Shown here piece by piece: positions 61,101 to 64,000 of a DNA stretch of 64,000 nt. The notes beneath the pieces were generated by a model. It was not told the DNA's origin. It did not search any database and saw nothing but the letters and a program-made list of their open reading frames with translations. The stretch comes from Anticarsia gemmatalis (Eukaryota; Arthropoda; Insecta; Lepidoptera; Erebidae). Numbering within the stretch: position 1 is the first letter of the stretch; each line of letters begins with the position of its first letter. The stretch is taken from positions 16,223,001 through 16,287,000 of the forward strand of contig NC_134776.1 of assembly GCF_050436995.1 (NCBI RefSeq), in the 5' to 3' direction. Made by a program: the position numbers and the translations under genes.

Positions 61101-63724
61101 ATAATAGAATTCGGGAATTAACACGAACGCGTATTTTACCTTCAATGCCTGACGATTCGGCGCAGGATACACTGGCCATGGTCCCGTGCTTTAATTTCCG
61201 GATACTATTACGTTTAAAAGTTCGGTAAAAATGAATGTCGTCATTATTGTTCAACAGGTATCCGTGCTGCAAACGTTTGCAAGATACAAAGATCAGTTCA
61301 ACGTGGAGTTGGGTGGAGAACACGGTCGCACCGCTTTGCACTTCGCCGCTATACATGACCACGATATCTGCGCCAGGCTTCTGGTAAGCTCACTATATTT
61401 TGGCCAAATTCCAACAGGTTTTTATGTTCGGCAAGTTGATAAAAAGTTGCTCCGGGCAATGTTCCAGTTTATATTTCGTTAATTTATTGCTTGAACATGT
61501 TTTTCTCTTCTCATCATTAGGTTCGGTAGTCTATGCGGTAGAATTAGTATATTTATGGAACTGCAGAACCTGGTTTTCTATTTTGAGTTACAAAAAGTGT
61601 TATCAGGTTTTCTATCAAGAAATTGAGTTTAACAATATGCCTAGCAAAACAATAGTTCGCCAACTATTACGAATGTTTATAAACATCGCGAACTGCTTTG
61701 GGAACTATAAGAATATGAGAAAAAATCAACTACGATTTTCTACATCTAGATCACCGACTTGGGTGCCGAGTGTAAGAGACCCTGCAACAACGGGTACTAT
61801 CCGATCCACGAGGCAGCTAAGAACGCTTCATCGCGCACCATGGAGGTATTCCTTCAGTGGGGAGAGTCCAAGGGCTGCACCAGGGAGTCCATGATATCTT
61901 TGTATGATAACGAGGGGAACGTGCCACTGCATTCGGCTGTCCATGGCGGAGATATCAAGGCTGTGGAGCTGTGCTTGAGGTCTGGAGCCAAGATATCCAC
62001 ACAACAGCACGATCTGTCTACGCCTGTACATCTGGCTTGTGCTCAGGTAAGAAAAAGCTAATCGAACCTAAATACATACATTAAATCCAACTTCTAACCA
62101 TTAGGGTAGCCAGACCAGATAAATTGTGCAAAATTTATCAGAAGTAAGACTAGTTGACGTTAATTTTTTTATGATTTAGGCTGTCGAGTGTGCTACTAGC
62201 ATAAATCAAATTATGTATACCAGAATATGTGAAGAATTAGTCGGTTATTGACGATTCGATTTTGATGTTCCTTTAAATAAATTGGATTGAATATAATTTA
62301 AACTTGTTTAGTTGCCACCAAAATAATCATCAACCAAAATTCCTGCTTCATTATCATCACAAAACATGTAATTTTTCCAGGGTGCGCTTGAAATCGTGAA
62401 GTTGATGTTCACAATGCAGCCAACGGAGAAACTTGCTTGCTTAAACTCGTGCGACGTGCAGAAGATGACACCGATTCACTGCGCGGCCATGTTTGACCAC
62501 CCCGACATCGTGAACTATCTCATATCCGAGGGGTCGGACATCAACCCGCTGGATAAAGAGCGTAGGTCGCCTCTGCTGTTGGCTGCCTCCAGGGCTGGCT
62601 GGAGGACTGTGCATACTTTGGTAAGTCATTGATGAATAATATTGTGAAACCTGTAAGTTCGACGGCCGTAATTAGAAAAAAATAACTACTGGATGTTTTA
62701 GGATCTGTAAATCTGGAATTTCCAGCAGTATCTTCGTGTATTTGTTATCTACCTTAAATAAGTAGAAAATTGTAATTTCATAGACAACCAAGTCTCTAGT
62801 ATTTTTATTGATAAAGGAATTAAGCGTTTAGTTAACTTTATAGTCGTACTATTAACCTGGAAACTCTATTACTTTCTTCTATCCTCAAATAGCGTTATTT
62901 CTCTAGAATACTGGGTCAAGGGTATTAATACGTTAACTGTCCGCGTAGCAGACACAATAAAAAGCAGCGTGTAATACATGGAATGTAATCAGCCGGCCTG
63001 CAGTCTCGTATACGTCGCCTCACCCTTTATGCGCTGTAATGTTTCTATTCATTTTTATGAACTGAAATGAGACCATGAGAGAATACATTGAACGTATGTT
63101 TCTGCACGATGTCAAGACTAAGCTTTAGTAAGTGTGGATAACTTCCAAACTTAAGTACGAAATTAGAATCCGTCCCTAAAGTCTTGTATTTGCTTGATGA
63201 ACAACAAATTTGAAACACAAACGTTCTCCCAACAGACTGTCCGACCTACAAATAAGTTCGTTCAGTTTAGTTCCGACTCGGTGCAGTCCATTTGGCTCTT
63301 AATTGCCCGCTTTGAACTTCGATTACTGAAACTTTTGTAATAAAATTGATTGAGACTAAGATATTCCGAGAAAATCAAACTTGATTATGCTTGCGACGTC
63401 ATTTTCGCGAATTCCTTCATTCTATTCACGACTTTTGTATAAATGTTCTTGTTTTTGTTTAGAAAGGATAAATAAAATATGTTTCCGGATTCTCAATAAA
63501 TATAGGTATTCTTAGTATCAATCCGTATCAAGCGCGAGTAAAAACTAGTAGCATAGAAGAAGAAATGTTTTTTGTAAAAGGTGAAAGTGTAGCTGTTGTT
63601 AATTGTAACGTTACAGATCCGTCTCGGGGCCGATATTGAGCTGAAGGACATCAACTCTAGGAACGTTCTCCATCTTGTTGTGATGAACGGCGGCAGGCTT
63701 GAAGACTTCGCAGCCACTTGCAAG
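10050..63724 (+). CDS. TrpA1: TRPA1-type ankyrin TRP cation channel, 5' half (8 exons, 3' end outside window)
   Basis: Joining 10050-10187, 33480-33636, 49980-50070, 56516-56585, 61258-61383, 61750-62046, 62381-62620 and 63617-63724 gives 1227 nt, 409 codons, without a stop. All introns are GT-AG, with donors GTAAGT, GTAAGC, GTAAAC or GTAAGA. The protein begins with about 46 non-ankyrin residues, then runs of ankyrin repeats with the signatures GRTAAHQAAA (74-83), GNTPLH (107-112), GPLHLA (142-147), GRTALHFAA (175-183), GYYPIHEAA (209-217), GNVPLH (250-255), STPVHLA (284-290), MTPIHCAA (322-329), RSPLLLAA (355-362) and RNVLHLVV (388-395). The order and spacing match insect TRPA1 as I know it, including the CNNGYYPIHEAAKNAS stretch. 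Family knowledge: TRPA1 is a homotetrameric plasma-membrane cation channel of sensory neurons, gated by heat and/or electrophilic irritants, with a long N-terminal ankyrin domain before six membrane helices. Those helices are not in this window. A close paralogue (TRPA5 type) is a less likely alternative; Painless, Pyrexia and Water witch fit worse. Confidence 0.93.
10188..13021. other. intron 1, proximal part, nothing recognised
   Basis: The intron begins with a strong donor (GTAAGT). A modestly GC-richer patch at 12127-12340 carries a short ORF without any motif. I saw no alternative first exon that could splice in phase 0 to 33480. Confidence 0.4.
13022..14950. repeat. five-unit tandem array inside intron 1
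   Basis: A block with 'cgctatatctc', 'ttgaactatactgttcagcgc', 'tgtgttatgtac' and 'catctttgtaa' recurs starting near 13143, 13473, 13925, 14383 and 14827, spaced 330-460 bp. The three middle units also carry CA-rich words ('cacgcacacacacaaatgag'). The first and last units share 'acactgtcaag' and 'ttgaacctttactatattat' and resemble each other more than the inner units. No coding potential is evident. Confidence 0.85.
14992..15150. mobile_element. foldback MITE, family A, decayed copy 2
   Basis: The left arm (ccagctcaattgtttacaac, then 'tatcgactac') and core ('cgcctcttccgggcttcg', 'acagtacatttttaaagtca') match family A. The right arm is shortened. Confidence 0.6.
15190..15330 (-). repeat. fragment of a common lepidopteran interspersed repeat
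   Basis: On the minus strand it reads close to 'cttccgcccgcggcttcgtc'-type ends (+ strand 'aaattccacgcagacaaagc') with a 'ctgtcagtaagtca' side. It is related to 21781-22000 and 42940-43110. Confidence 0.45.
15731..15916 (-). repeat. tRNA-derived SINE, A-box damaged
   Basis: Same family as 766-990: 'acaactcccgcatt', 'acaaataattgttc', 'gggaatcgagcccacgacct'. The A-box segment is shortened (aaaccaccagagg), so it is probably transcriptionally dead. It abuts the next SINE. Confidence 0.8.
15926..16185 (+). repeat. tRNA-derived SINE, second family, copy 1
   Basis: It shares with 20790-21050 the head 'gtggtcac..gc.gcaata' and the body 'gtatgtatttagaagtatat', 'gtttatcagtt', 'gtacaag.tctgctta'. The B-box is mutated. 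It lies head to head with the previous SINE. Confidence 0.75.
16186..17240. other. intron 1, nothing recognised
   Basis: AT-rich; no repeat or exon-like segment identified. Confidence 0.4.
17241..17353. mobile_element. short palindromic MITE, family D, copy 1
   Basis: Arms tttagcggtagtttatctat and atagataaactaccgctta form a near-perfect hairpin around a 20-nt AT-rich loop. The right end reads ccgggggtta. A sister copy lies at 54256-54372. Confidence 0.7.
17627..17794. mobile_element. foldback MITE, family A, copy 3
   Basis: Starts cagtagctcgattctgtacc and contains 'cgactaccggtagccggctt', 'gatcaacgcctctaatgg' and 'cagtacattctgaatgtcaa'. The right arm is degraded (cgactgtacagaattg). Confidence 0.7.
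17795..20789. other. intron 1, mostly unassigned
   Basis: Segments around 18125-18200 and 18384-18440 share 'cgtttcgccattaac'/'cggttcgccctttac' words with a repeat seen at 541-600 and 45705-45800. No gene is supported; the 90-codon ORF at 19341-19613 has no motif. Confidence 0.4.
20790..21050 (+). repeat. tRNA-derived SINE, second family, best copy
   Basis: The head shows an A-box (ggcacaatggtttaagtggt) and a B-box (gggttcgaattcc), followed by 'cacccgggacaa' and a body ending near 'gatttgtccaaaaatatttg'. It is a polymerase III-type retroposon. Confidence 0.85.
21781..22000 (+). repeat. interspersed repeat fragment ('ctgtgcgttgatagatcact' type)
   Basis: Contains 'gcaactagcttttttcgtg', 'tgccaaatttcagcccaatc' and 'gggctgtgcgttgatagatc', all recurrent in lepidopteran genomes near LINE or MITE 3' ends. 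Exact family not assignable by eye. Confidence 0.5.
22439..22475. repeat. near-perfect 37-nt palindrome
   Basis: Arms gtatataataagttttcg (22439-22456) and its exact reverse complement (22458-22475) are separated by one C. A second, looser hairpin follows at about 22530-22560 (caactctttttaag / cttaaagagttg). Confidence 0.85.
22561..24802. other. intron 1, nothing recognised
   Basis: AT-rich; no exon-like or repeat signal identified. Confidence 0.35.
24803..24950. mobile_element. foldback MITE, family A, short copy 4
   Basis: Ends gtacctcgattctctaac and gtagagaatcgaggtac. The core is shortened to 'gaaattttgacatttagaat' and 'gaggcgctgatcagattt'. A clean 148-bp internal-deletion form. Confidence 0.85.
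24951..26464. other. intron 1, nothing recognised
   Basis: A GC-richer patch at about 26265-26320 (accaccacccc, ggtggcaagctcagaggtgg) is not a repeat I can place. Confidence 0.35.
26465..26585 (-). repeat. SINE 3' module, truncated copy
   Basis: On the minus strand it reads catgcaaagt, 'cacttggccagcgtaatgg', 'gaggagacccttgctcaaca' and 'ttaaattcattt', matching the 3' half of the intact SINE at 34599-34917. The tRNA head is absent. Confidence 0.7.
27680..27941 (+). repeat. 5S rRNA-derived SINE, copy 1 (full length, with TSD)
   Basis: An 11-bp perfect target-site duplication, attccatcaga, flanks it at 27669-27679 and 27942-27952. The head matches the insect 5S rRNA internal-promoter region: 'ggttaagcaa', then 'gatgagtgaccgc' (5S: ggatgggtgaccgcc). 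The body includes 'gggcgtcttcgtgccttgg', 'ggccacgtcaaaggccttc' and 'ccactaaccatacgat', ending in gaa repeats. Same family as 45811-46065 and 51111-51353. Confidence 0.85.
27953..28430. other. intron 1, nothing recognised
   Basis: The minus-strand ORF 28219-28509 has no motif and its 3' part overlaps a MITE. Confidence 0.35.
28431..28626. mobile_element. TA-flanked MITE, family B (GGTCGGGG ends), copy 1
   Basis: The left end gtcggggataaagtcttttc and right end gaaaagactttttccccgac are inverted. The interior has 'gtatgaacttgtaataaaat' and 'tttgtgattcttg'. The left terminus carries an extra internal inversion ('cgcatataatgcgaaaagac'). Related copies are at 31518-31717 and 43131-43335. TA target duplications suggest a mariner/Tc1-type parent. 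Confidence 0.75.
28627..30444. other. intron 1, nothing recognised
   Basis: AT-rich. A small 11-bp hairpin (attaatctag / ctagattaat) lies near 30403-30431. Confidence 0.35.
30445..30570 (+). repeat. SINE 3' module, 5'-truncated copy
   Basis: Shares 'ccccaacccgcacttggcc', 'aggagatccttgcctagcag' and 'gggttaa'-like endings with the SINE at 34599-34917, and ends in an AAAGAAATAAATAA tail. No tRNA head. Confidence 0.7.
30655..31038. mobile_element. PIF/Harbinger nonautonomous element with TAA target duplication
   Basis: The terminal inverted repeats start agccactgatcgacggacga and continue to ccgcggtttta (about 37 bp, perfect). TAA duplications lie at 30652-30654 and 31039-31041. A second, inner inverted pair (around 30685-30722 and 30921-30965, sharing cctggctcgcggctcgt) means the right end carries two nested termini. 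The 3-bp TWA duplication is the Harbinger hallmark. Confidence 0.85.
30758..30973 (+). pseudogene. Harbinger transposase 5' remnant inside the MITE
   Basis: A 71-codon frame beginning MSCSESEALCYLAIGYYAVM continues with a basic run and KVWVKSWIEKRQALSHT. The W-V-x-x-W-x-x-x-R pattern followed by a short leucine-poor stretch resembles the N-terminal part of PIF/Harbinger transposases. No DDE catalytic domain remains: the frame runs into the inner inverted repeat. It is a deletion relic that ties the MITE to its autonomous parent. Confidence 0.6.
31042..31517. other. intron 1, nothing recognised
   Basis: Short AT-rich spacer between two MITEs. Confidence 0.35.
31518..31717. mobile_element. TA-flanked MITE, family B, copy 2
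   Basis: Element of 200 bp. Ends ggtcggggtataagtatttt and aaaagactttttccccgacc, with TA at 31516-31517 and 31718-31719. The arms are long ('atagtatgtatgaactcgta' against its complement). Confidence 0.8.
31718..33479. other. intron 1, distal part; one hairpin
   Basis: Only a foldback at 32636-32696 stands out, with arms about 28 bp ('aatgcgtaatttggaaaagt' and complement) around gctt. The 117-codon ORF at 32154-32507 has no motif. Ends at the exon 2 acceptor. Confidence 0.4.
33480..33636 (+). CDS. TrpA1: TRPA1 coding exon 2 (residues 47-98 plus 1 nt)
   Basis: The acceptor is TTTATACAG|GCA and the donor is GAG|GTAAGC, phase 1. The exon encodes the start of the ankyrin domain, from AAESGNVEDF through GRTAAHQAAARNNTNILHFI. 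GC content rises sharply against the flanking intron, as expected for a constrained exon. An RTE-type LINE tail begins a few bases after the donor. Confidence 0.95.
33648..33765 (+). mobile_element. RTE-type LINE 3' tail adjoining exon 2
   Basis: The translated stretch WQNMAQDRQVWKERGEAFAQ, followed by QWDT, resembles the extreme C-terminus of lepidopteran RTE-clade reverse-transcriptase proteins. The nucleotide word 'gcctttgcccagcagtggga' is the widespread 3' end. It starts about 12 bases after the exon 2 donor. Confidence 0.7.
34133..34190 (-). repeat. 5S-derived SINE tail fragment (possible)
   Basis: 'cttagtgtcaaagctgacca' and 'gcaacttgaaggca' on + resemble the complement of the 3' body of 45811-46065. 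Only about 50 bp and diverged. Confidence 0.4.
34191..34585. other. intron 2, nothing recognised
   Basis: AT-rich spacer before the SINE target-site duplication. Confidence 0.35.
34599..34917 (+). repeat. intact tRNA-derived SINE with 13-bp TSD
   Basis: A perfect 13-bp duplication, ttatttatatagt, lies at 34586-34598 and 34918-34930. The head has an A-box (gatagccgagtggtataag) and a B-box (aggttcgaaccc). The middle reads 'gaaggaaaacatcgtgagga', the 3' module is 'cccttgcccagcagtgggac', and the tail is a TTTA repeat. The shared 3' module suggests it borrows the machinery of an RTE-type LINE, like the tail at 33648-33765. Confidence 0.9.
35080..35435. mobile_element. foldback MITE family A, copy 5, interrupted by MITE family E
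   Basis: Ends gtacctcgattctctaccac and gtggtagagaatcgaggtac. The core is split: 'tatgaaaatcag' on the left and 'ctgatcagctcctctgacgg' on the right of an inserted element (35152-35320). Confidence 0.85.
35152..35320 (+). mobile_element. MITE family E inserted in family A, copy 1
   Basis: Inverted ends cgggcttatcacgtatctca and tgagatacgtgatagccccc (about 24 bp). The interior 'cagtacattgctgctttgac' near one end pairs loosely with 'aacaatgtacagcatag'. The only other copy in the window, 38935-39088, is also inside a family A element. Confidence 0.8.
35436..37413. other. intron 2, nothing recognised
   Basis: AT-rich; an 11-base C run at 37262-37272 is the only compositional oddity. Confidence 0.4.
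37414..37598. mobile_element. foldback MITE, family A, copy 6
   Basis: Starts gtacctcgattctcgaccac and ends agagaattgagctac. The core has 'gaattttgacatttaggatg' and 'cgctagaggcgctgatcgg'. It lies directly next to copy 7. Confidence 0.85.
37607..37774. mobile_element. foldback MITE, family A, copy 7
   Basis: Starts gattctctacaatcgg, with core 'cgctagaggcgctgatcaga' and right arm 'agccggttgtcggtagtcga', ending gagaatcgagcta. The left arm is shortened. Confidence 0.8.
37775..38895. other. intron 2, nothing recognised
   Basis: No exon or repeat signal; contains AT-rich palindromic words near 38305-38345. Confidence 0.35.
38896..39127. mobile_element. family A MITE remnant (copy 8) interrupted by family E, copy 2
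   Basis: The left flank 'cccgctaaaggcactg' and right flank 'attttcatacaagatttttc', then 'gatagctagccggttg', are the two sides of the family A core. Family E sits between them (38935-39088: cgggctcatcacgtatctca ... gaggtacatgataaccc). The outer arms of family A are lost. Confidence 0.75.
39128..39895. other. intron 2, nothing recognised
   Basis: AT-rich spacer. Confidence 0.35.
39896..40045 (+). repeat. tRNA-derived SINE, second family, 5'-truncated
   Basis: Matches the body of 20790-21050 ('tatttgttctgagcctggt', 'gtatgtatttagaagtatat', 'gtacaagctctgcttagttt', 'gtgagttgtccaatgaca'). The tRNA head is missing. Confidence 0.8.
40046..41027. other. intron 2; possible 5S-SINE fragment
   Basis: About 40828-40890 ('gacatggcttaatgact', 'gccctccgaatcacggaac') looks like a minus-strand piece of the 5S-derived SINE body. 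The rest is unassigned. GC rises at 40940-41060. Confidence 0.35.
41100..41201 (+). other. possible first exon of a nested gene (weak)
   Basis: Upstream is a TATA-like cttataagta at 41036-41045. The ATG at 41100 lies in context tcaagATGt and opens 34 codons, MCIAVFCAYLNLYLFLFKCT onward, a very hydrophobic stretch like a signal or membrane segment, ending at a strong donor CGC|GTAAGT (41202). Phase 0 is incompatible with splicing in frame to TRPA1 exon 3 (phase 1), so it is not an alternative TRPA1 start there. No second exon was identified. Confidence 0.2.
41202..42939. other. intron 2, nothing recognised
   Basis: Strongly AT-rich; no downstream partner exon for the 41100 candidate could be picked out. 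Confidence 0.35.
42940..43115 (+). repeat. interspersed repeat fragment (CCCGCAGCTT / CAGTCGGTCACTCAG ends)
   Basis: Begins 'actagccttccgcccgcag', continues 'ctcgcgtggaatttatcc' and ends 'ggctgtgtgttgtccatcag', 'tcggtcactcagtaa'. This is a common lepidopteran repeat, of the kind seen at 21781-22000. Confidence 0.55.
43131..43335. mobile_element. TA-flanked MITE, family B, copy 3
   Basis: The left end is mutated (ggtgggcaaatttttttcg), the right end intact (aaaagactttttccccgacc). TA lies at 43129-43130 and 43336-43337. Internal words 'gcaaaaagac' and 'tttgtgattcttgaagcc' match copies 1 and 2. Confidence 0.8.
43338..44235. other. intron 2, nothing recognised
   Basis: No motif in the short ORFs at 43733-43939 (-) and 44023-44238 (+). 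Confidence 0.35.
44239..45154. mobile_element. 916-bp TAA-flanked element, PIF/Harbinger-like, with internal terminal duplication
   Basis: Terminal inverted repeats of 34 bp begin gggtctcagcacacatatgg at both ends. TAA duplications flank it (44236-44238, 45155-45157). The left 290 bp are repeated internally with a 339-bp offset (44242-44530 with 44581-44868), so an internal copy of the left terminus starts at 44578. The interior is pyrimidine- and CG-rich ('cccgcgcttacg' repeated three times per unit). The ORFs here are duplicates of each other with no domain, so no transposase is present. Confidence 0.85.
45158..45704. other. intron 2, nothing recognised
   Basis: AT-rich spacer. Confidence 0.35.
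45705..45798 (+). repeat. interspersed repeat remnant
   Basis: 'tgggcagaggtgtgtgaaat', 'acacccatgtttcaccgtta', 'tagtcccatgtaata' resemble pieces at 541-600 and 18384-18440. Confidence 0.45.
45811..46065 (-). repeat. 5S rRNA-derived SINE, copy 2 (full length, with 12-bp TSD)
   Basis: A perfect duplication, cataaatgcacc, lies at 45799-45810 and 46066-46077. On the minus strand the first 100 bases align to insect 5S rRNA along nearly its length: 'gcgcccatagcca', 'caccggtcgg', 'cgatctgtgggtgaagcaac', 'ggcgcggtcattccatagat', 'gggtgaccgc'. The A-box, intermediate element and C-box equivalents are all recognisable. The body and gaa-type tail match the other copies. This is the best-preserved copy. 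Confidence 0.92.
46078..47898. other. intron 2, nothing recognised
   Basis: No exon or repeat signal identified. Confidence 0.35.
47899..47971 (-). repeat. SINE 3' module fragment
   Basis: On + 'ttactgccccactgctgcgc', 'aagcaaggattttc' and 'gggagaggagttaggtctt' are the complement of the 34599-34917 3' module. Confidence 0.6.
47972..49979. other. intron 2, distal part; one GC-rich island
   Basis: About 48570-48770 is GC-richer than its surroundings and ends gatttgccg|gtacgt, a possible splice donor, followed by T-rich DNA. It could be a noncoding first exon. 49455-49520 ('acgcattttaccttaaaatg') is a repeat remnant related to 61095-61180 and 6640-6720. Confidence 0.3.
49980..50070 (+). CDS. 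TrpA1: TRPA1 coding exon 3 (residues 99-128 plus 2 nt)
   Basis: The acceptor TTATTTACAG supplies AC, completing the Asp codon begun in exon 2. The exon reads through LNAKDNFGNTPLHIGVENEA and ends LLQ plus CA, followed by donor GTAAGT, phase 2. It encodes one canonical ankyrin repeat (GNTPLH at 107-112). Confidence 0.95.
50121..50285. mobile_element. TA-flanked MITE, family C, copy 2 (rearranged interior)
   Basis: Ends cagccaacctgggtaact and rc of ttacccaaattgacct, with TA at 50119-50120 and 50286-50287. Compared with 2913-3086, the 'gtttgcaaaactaaaataaa' core has the same orientation while the 'gaaactagttcaaattccca' arm is inverted and on the other side. Confidence 0.75.
50288..51110. other. 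intron 3, nothing recognised
   Basis: AT-rich spacer. Confidence 0.35.
51111..51353 (+). repeat. 5S rRNA-derived SINE, copy 3 (5'-truncated)
   Basis: Starts in the 5S head at 'gaccggtcggtaaacgatct' and continues 'gggttaagcaacccttggcg', 'atagatggatgaccg', the family body and a tail of six gaa-type repeats. No clear target-site duplication, in keeping with 5' truncation. Confidence 0.85.
51420..51570 (+). repeat. interspersed repeat end fragment
   Basis: 'ccaaattccattaaaagctg', 'ttaagtagttttttccgtga' and 'gtgacaaacatacat' are a widespread lepidopteran repeat end, the partner of the end at 52425-52630. Confidence 0.5.
51571..52424. other. intron 3, nothing recognised
   Basis: AT-rich spacer. 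Confidence 0.35.
52425..52630 (+). repeat. widespread lepidopteran interspersed repeat, left-end type
   Basis: 'ataaatgcgaaagtaactct', 'gtctgtctgttactcaatca', 'cgcctaaactactgaacgaa', 'tttggtatggagatatttta' and 'gagaaaggacataggctata' are the familiar start of a high-copy lepidopteran repeat. I cannot assign the class with certainty (Helitron-like or LINE-associated). Confidence 0.6.
52631..54255. other. intron 3, nothing recognised
   Basis: The 86-codon ORF at 52968-53228 has no recognisable motif. Confidence 0.35.
54256..54372. mobile_element. short palindromic MITE, family D, copy 2
   Basis: Starts acccccggttgctgaagtac and ends cagaaatcgggggt. Inner arms 'acggtagtttatctattcaa' and 'gaagagataaactaccgcta'. 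The termini are better preserved than in 17241-17353. Confidence 0.75.
54373..56515. other. intron 3, distal part, nothing recognised
   Basis: AT-rich; ends at the exon 4 acceptor. Confidence 0.35.
56516..56585 (+). CDS. TrpA1: TRPA1 coding exon 4 (residues 129-152)
   Basis: The acceptor is TTTGTTGCAG|CCG; the first C completes a His codon split with exon 3. It reads RVDTSILNDKSQGPLHLATELNK and ends at donor AAG|GTAAAC, phase 0. The GPLHLATELNK stretch is strongly conserved in insect TRPA1. At 70 nt it is the shortest exon here. Confidence 0.94.
56586..59859. other. intron 4, proximal part, nothing recognised
   Basis: AT-rich, only motif-free short ORFs. Two small mirrored words lie near 59700-59730 (gaaaagacactagatgcgtc / ttttcaag). 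Confidence 0.35.
59860..59903. repeat. hairpin, 17-bp arms
   Basis: ccggaatcagcaaaaaa pairs with ttttttgccgattccgg, one mismatch, around an 'ggagcaa'-like loop. It sits at the edge of a region (59900-60110) that ends 'gcatgcaccccct' and may be part of an unclassified repeat. Confidence 0.6.
59904..61257. other. intron 4, distal part; repeat remnant
   Basis: About 61095-61180 ('gggaattaacacgaacgcgt', 'atgcctgacgattcggcgca', 'ggatacactggccatggtc') is a repeat remnant shared with 49455-49520 and weakly with 6640-6720. The minus-strand frame at 59904-60095 (MIEASPPRTLEAVRFSNAEP...) looks repeat-derived but is unassigned. Confidence 0.4.
61258..61383 (+). CDS. TrpA1: TRPA1 coding exon 5 (residues 153-194)
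   Basis: The acceptor is GTTCAACAG|GTA and the donor is CTG|GTAAGC, both phase 0. It encodes VSVLQTFARYKDQFNVE and then GGEHGRTALHFAAIHDHD, a repeat highly similar to the corresponding fly TRPA1 repeat. From this exon on, introns are short. Confidence 0.95.
61750..62046 (+). CDS. TrpA1: TRPA1 coding exon 6 (residues 195-293)
   Basis: At 297 nt this is the largest exon in the window. The acceptor is TCTACATCTAG|ATC and the donor is CAG|GTAAGA, phase 0. It encodes about three ankyrin repeats, including CNNGYYPIHEAAKNAS, GNVPLHSAVHGGDIKAVELC and DLSTPVHLACAQ. Cys residues at 202, 206, 237, 269 and 291 lie in the ankyrin region; I cannot assign any of them as irritant sensors from sequence alone. 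Confidence 0.97.
62381..62620 (+). CDS. TrpA1: TRPA1 coding exon 7 (residues 294-373)
   Basis: The acceptor is TTTTTCCAG|GGT and the donor is TTG|GTAAGT, phase 0. It encodes GALEIVKLMF, then MTPIHCAAMFDHPDIVNYL and RSPLLLAASRAGWRTVHTL, two ankyrin repeats plus linker. Confidence 0.97.
62621..63616. other. intron 7, nothing recognised
   Basis: 996-bp intron of unremarkable AT-rich sequence. Introns 5 (61384-61749) and 6 (62047-62380) are likewise empty of repeats. Confidence 0.5.
63617..63724 (+). CDS. TrpA1: TRPA1 coding exon 8 (residues 374-409), last in window
   Basis: The acceptor is GTTACAG|ATC and the donor is AAG|GTAAAC, phase 0. It encodes IRLGADIELKDINSRNVLHL and ends GGRLEDFAATCK. 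The following exon should continue the ankyrin domain but lies past position 64000. Confidence 0.95.
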
Positions 63725-63795
63725 GTAAACTTGACAATATCCATGATAATTTACACCATACATATAACAATATTATATTCTATGTTTTATTTATT

Positions 63796-63845
63796 TAGCC
63801 TGTATCTGCGTCCCACAGCTGGGCAAAGACCTCTCCCTTGGATTT
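63796..63845 (-). repeat. RTE-type LINE 3' end fragment in intron 8
   Basis: On the minus strand it reads 'gggagaggtctttgcccagc' then 'tgtgggacgcagatacaggc', the widespread lepidopteran LINE tail, in the opposite orientation to the copy at 33648-33765. Confidence 0.65.
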
Positions 63846-64000
63846 CGGTCGATTGTTTTGTATTGATTATGCTATTTTATTTTGTTACCAAATACGAGTA
63901 AATATGGAACTTATTTAACTTAGTCTCTTACATCTGCGCTGACCTTGGATCGCCTCCTAGTATAAAAGACGTGCCAAGACTTGGTACTTTTAAGCTAGCC

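Noticed and set aside
61027..61362. 111-codon minus-strand ORF
   Set aside because: Antisense shadow of exon 5 and its upstream intron; no motif.
61400..61894. 164-codon + strand ORF
   Set aside because: It reads through intron 5 and then exon 6 in the wrong frame; the true exon frame gives the conserved ankyrin sequence.

Overview
The window is AT-rich animal DNA with a split, spliceosomal gene and dense short transposon debris. The repeats (tRNA-headed SINEs, a 3' module reading 'ttgcccagcagtgggac', an RTE-type LINE tail, TA- and TAA-flanked MITEs) are typical of a moth or butterfly (Lepidoptera). I cannot name the species.

One protein-coding gene is secure: the 5' half of a TRPA1-type (TRPA subfamily, ankyrin) cation channel on the + strand. 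Eight coding exons (10050-10187, 33480-33636, 49980-50070, 56516-56585, 61258-61383, 61750-62046, 62381-62620, 63617-63724) join without a frame break into the first 409 codons. They encode a short N-terminal segment and the first half of the ankyrin-repeat domain. The remaining ankyrin repeats, the six membrane segments and the C-terminus lie beyond position 64000. The first four introns are about 23.3, 16.3, 6.4 and 4.7 kb. The next three are 366, 334 and 996 bp.

Region by region: 1-9.8 kb is upstream intergenic DNA with a SINE, two MITEs and a diverged tandem segmental duplication (about 3.6-7.6 kb) that carries a TATA/initiator-like motif. 9.8-10.2 kb holds the putative 5' UTR and first coding exon. 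Intron 1 holds a five-unit tandem array (13.0-14.95 kb), several SINEs, two classes of MITE, a 5S-rRNA-derived SINE and a Harbinger MITE with a transposase remnant. Intron 2 holds an RTE tail beside exon 2, a complete tRNA-SINE with target-site duplication, a cluster of foldback MITEs with a second MITE inserted at the same internal site twice, a 916-bp TAA-flanked PIF/Harbinger-like element, and another intact 5S-derived SINE. Introns 3 and 4 hold further fragments. From 61.2 kb the gene becomes compact.

The most notable non-genic observations are a SINE family whose head is a 5S rRNA sequence (two copies with perfect 11-12 bp target-site duplications), an apparent MITE-into-MITE insertion hotspot, a MITE whose inner loop is inverted between copies, and a possible upstream 5' exon and N-terminal extension of the channel. 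I found no convincing second gene, and no RNA gene, CRISPR array or virus.
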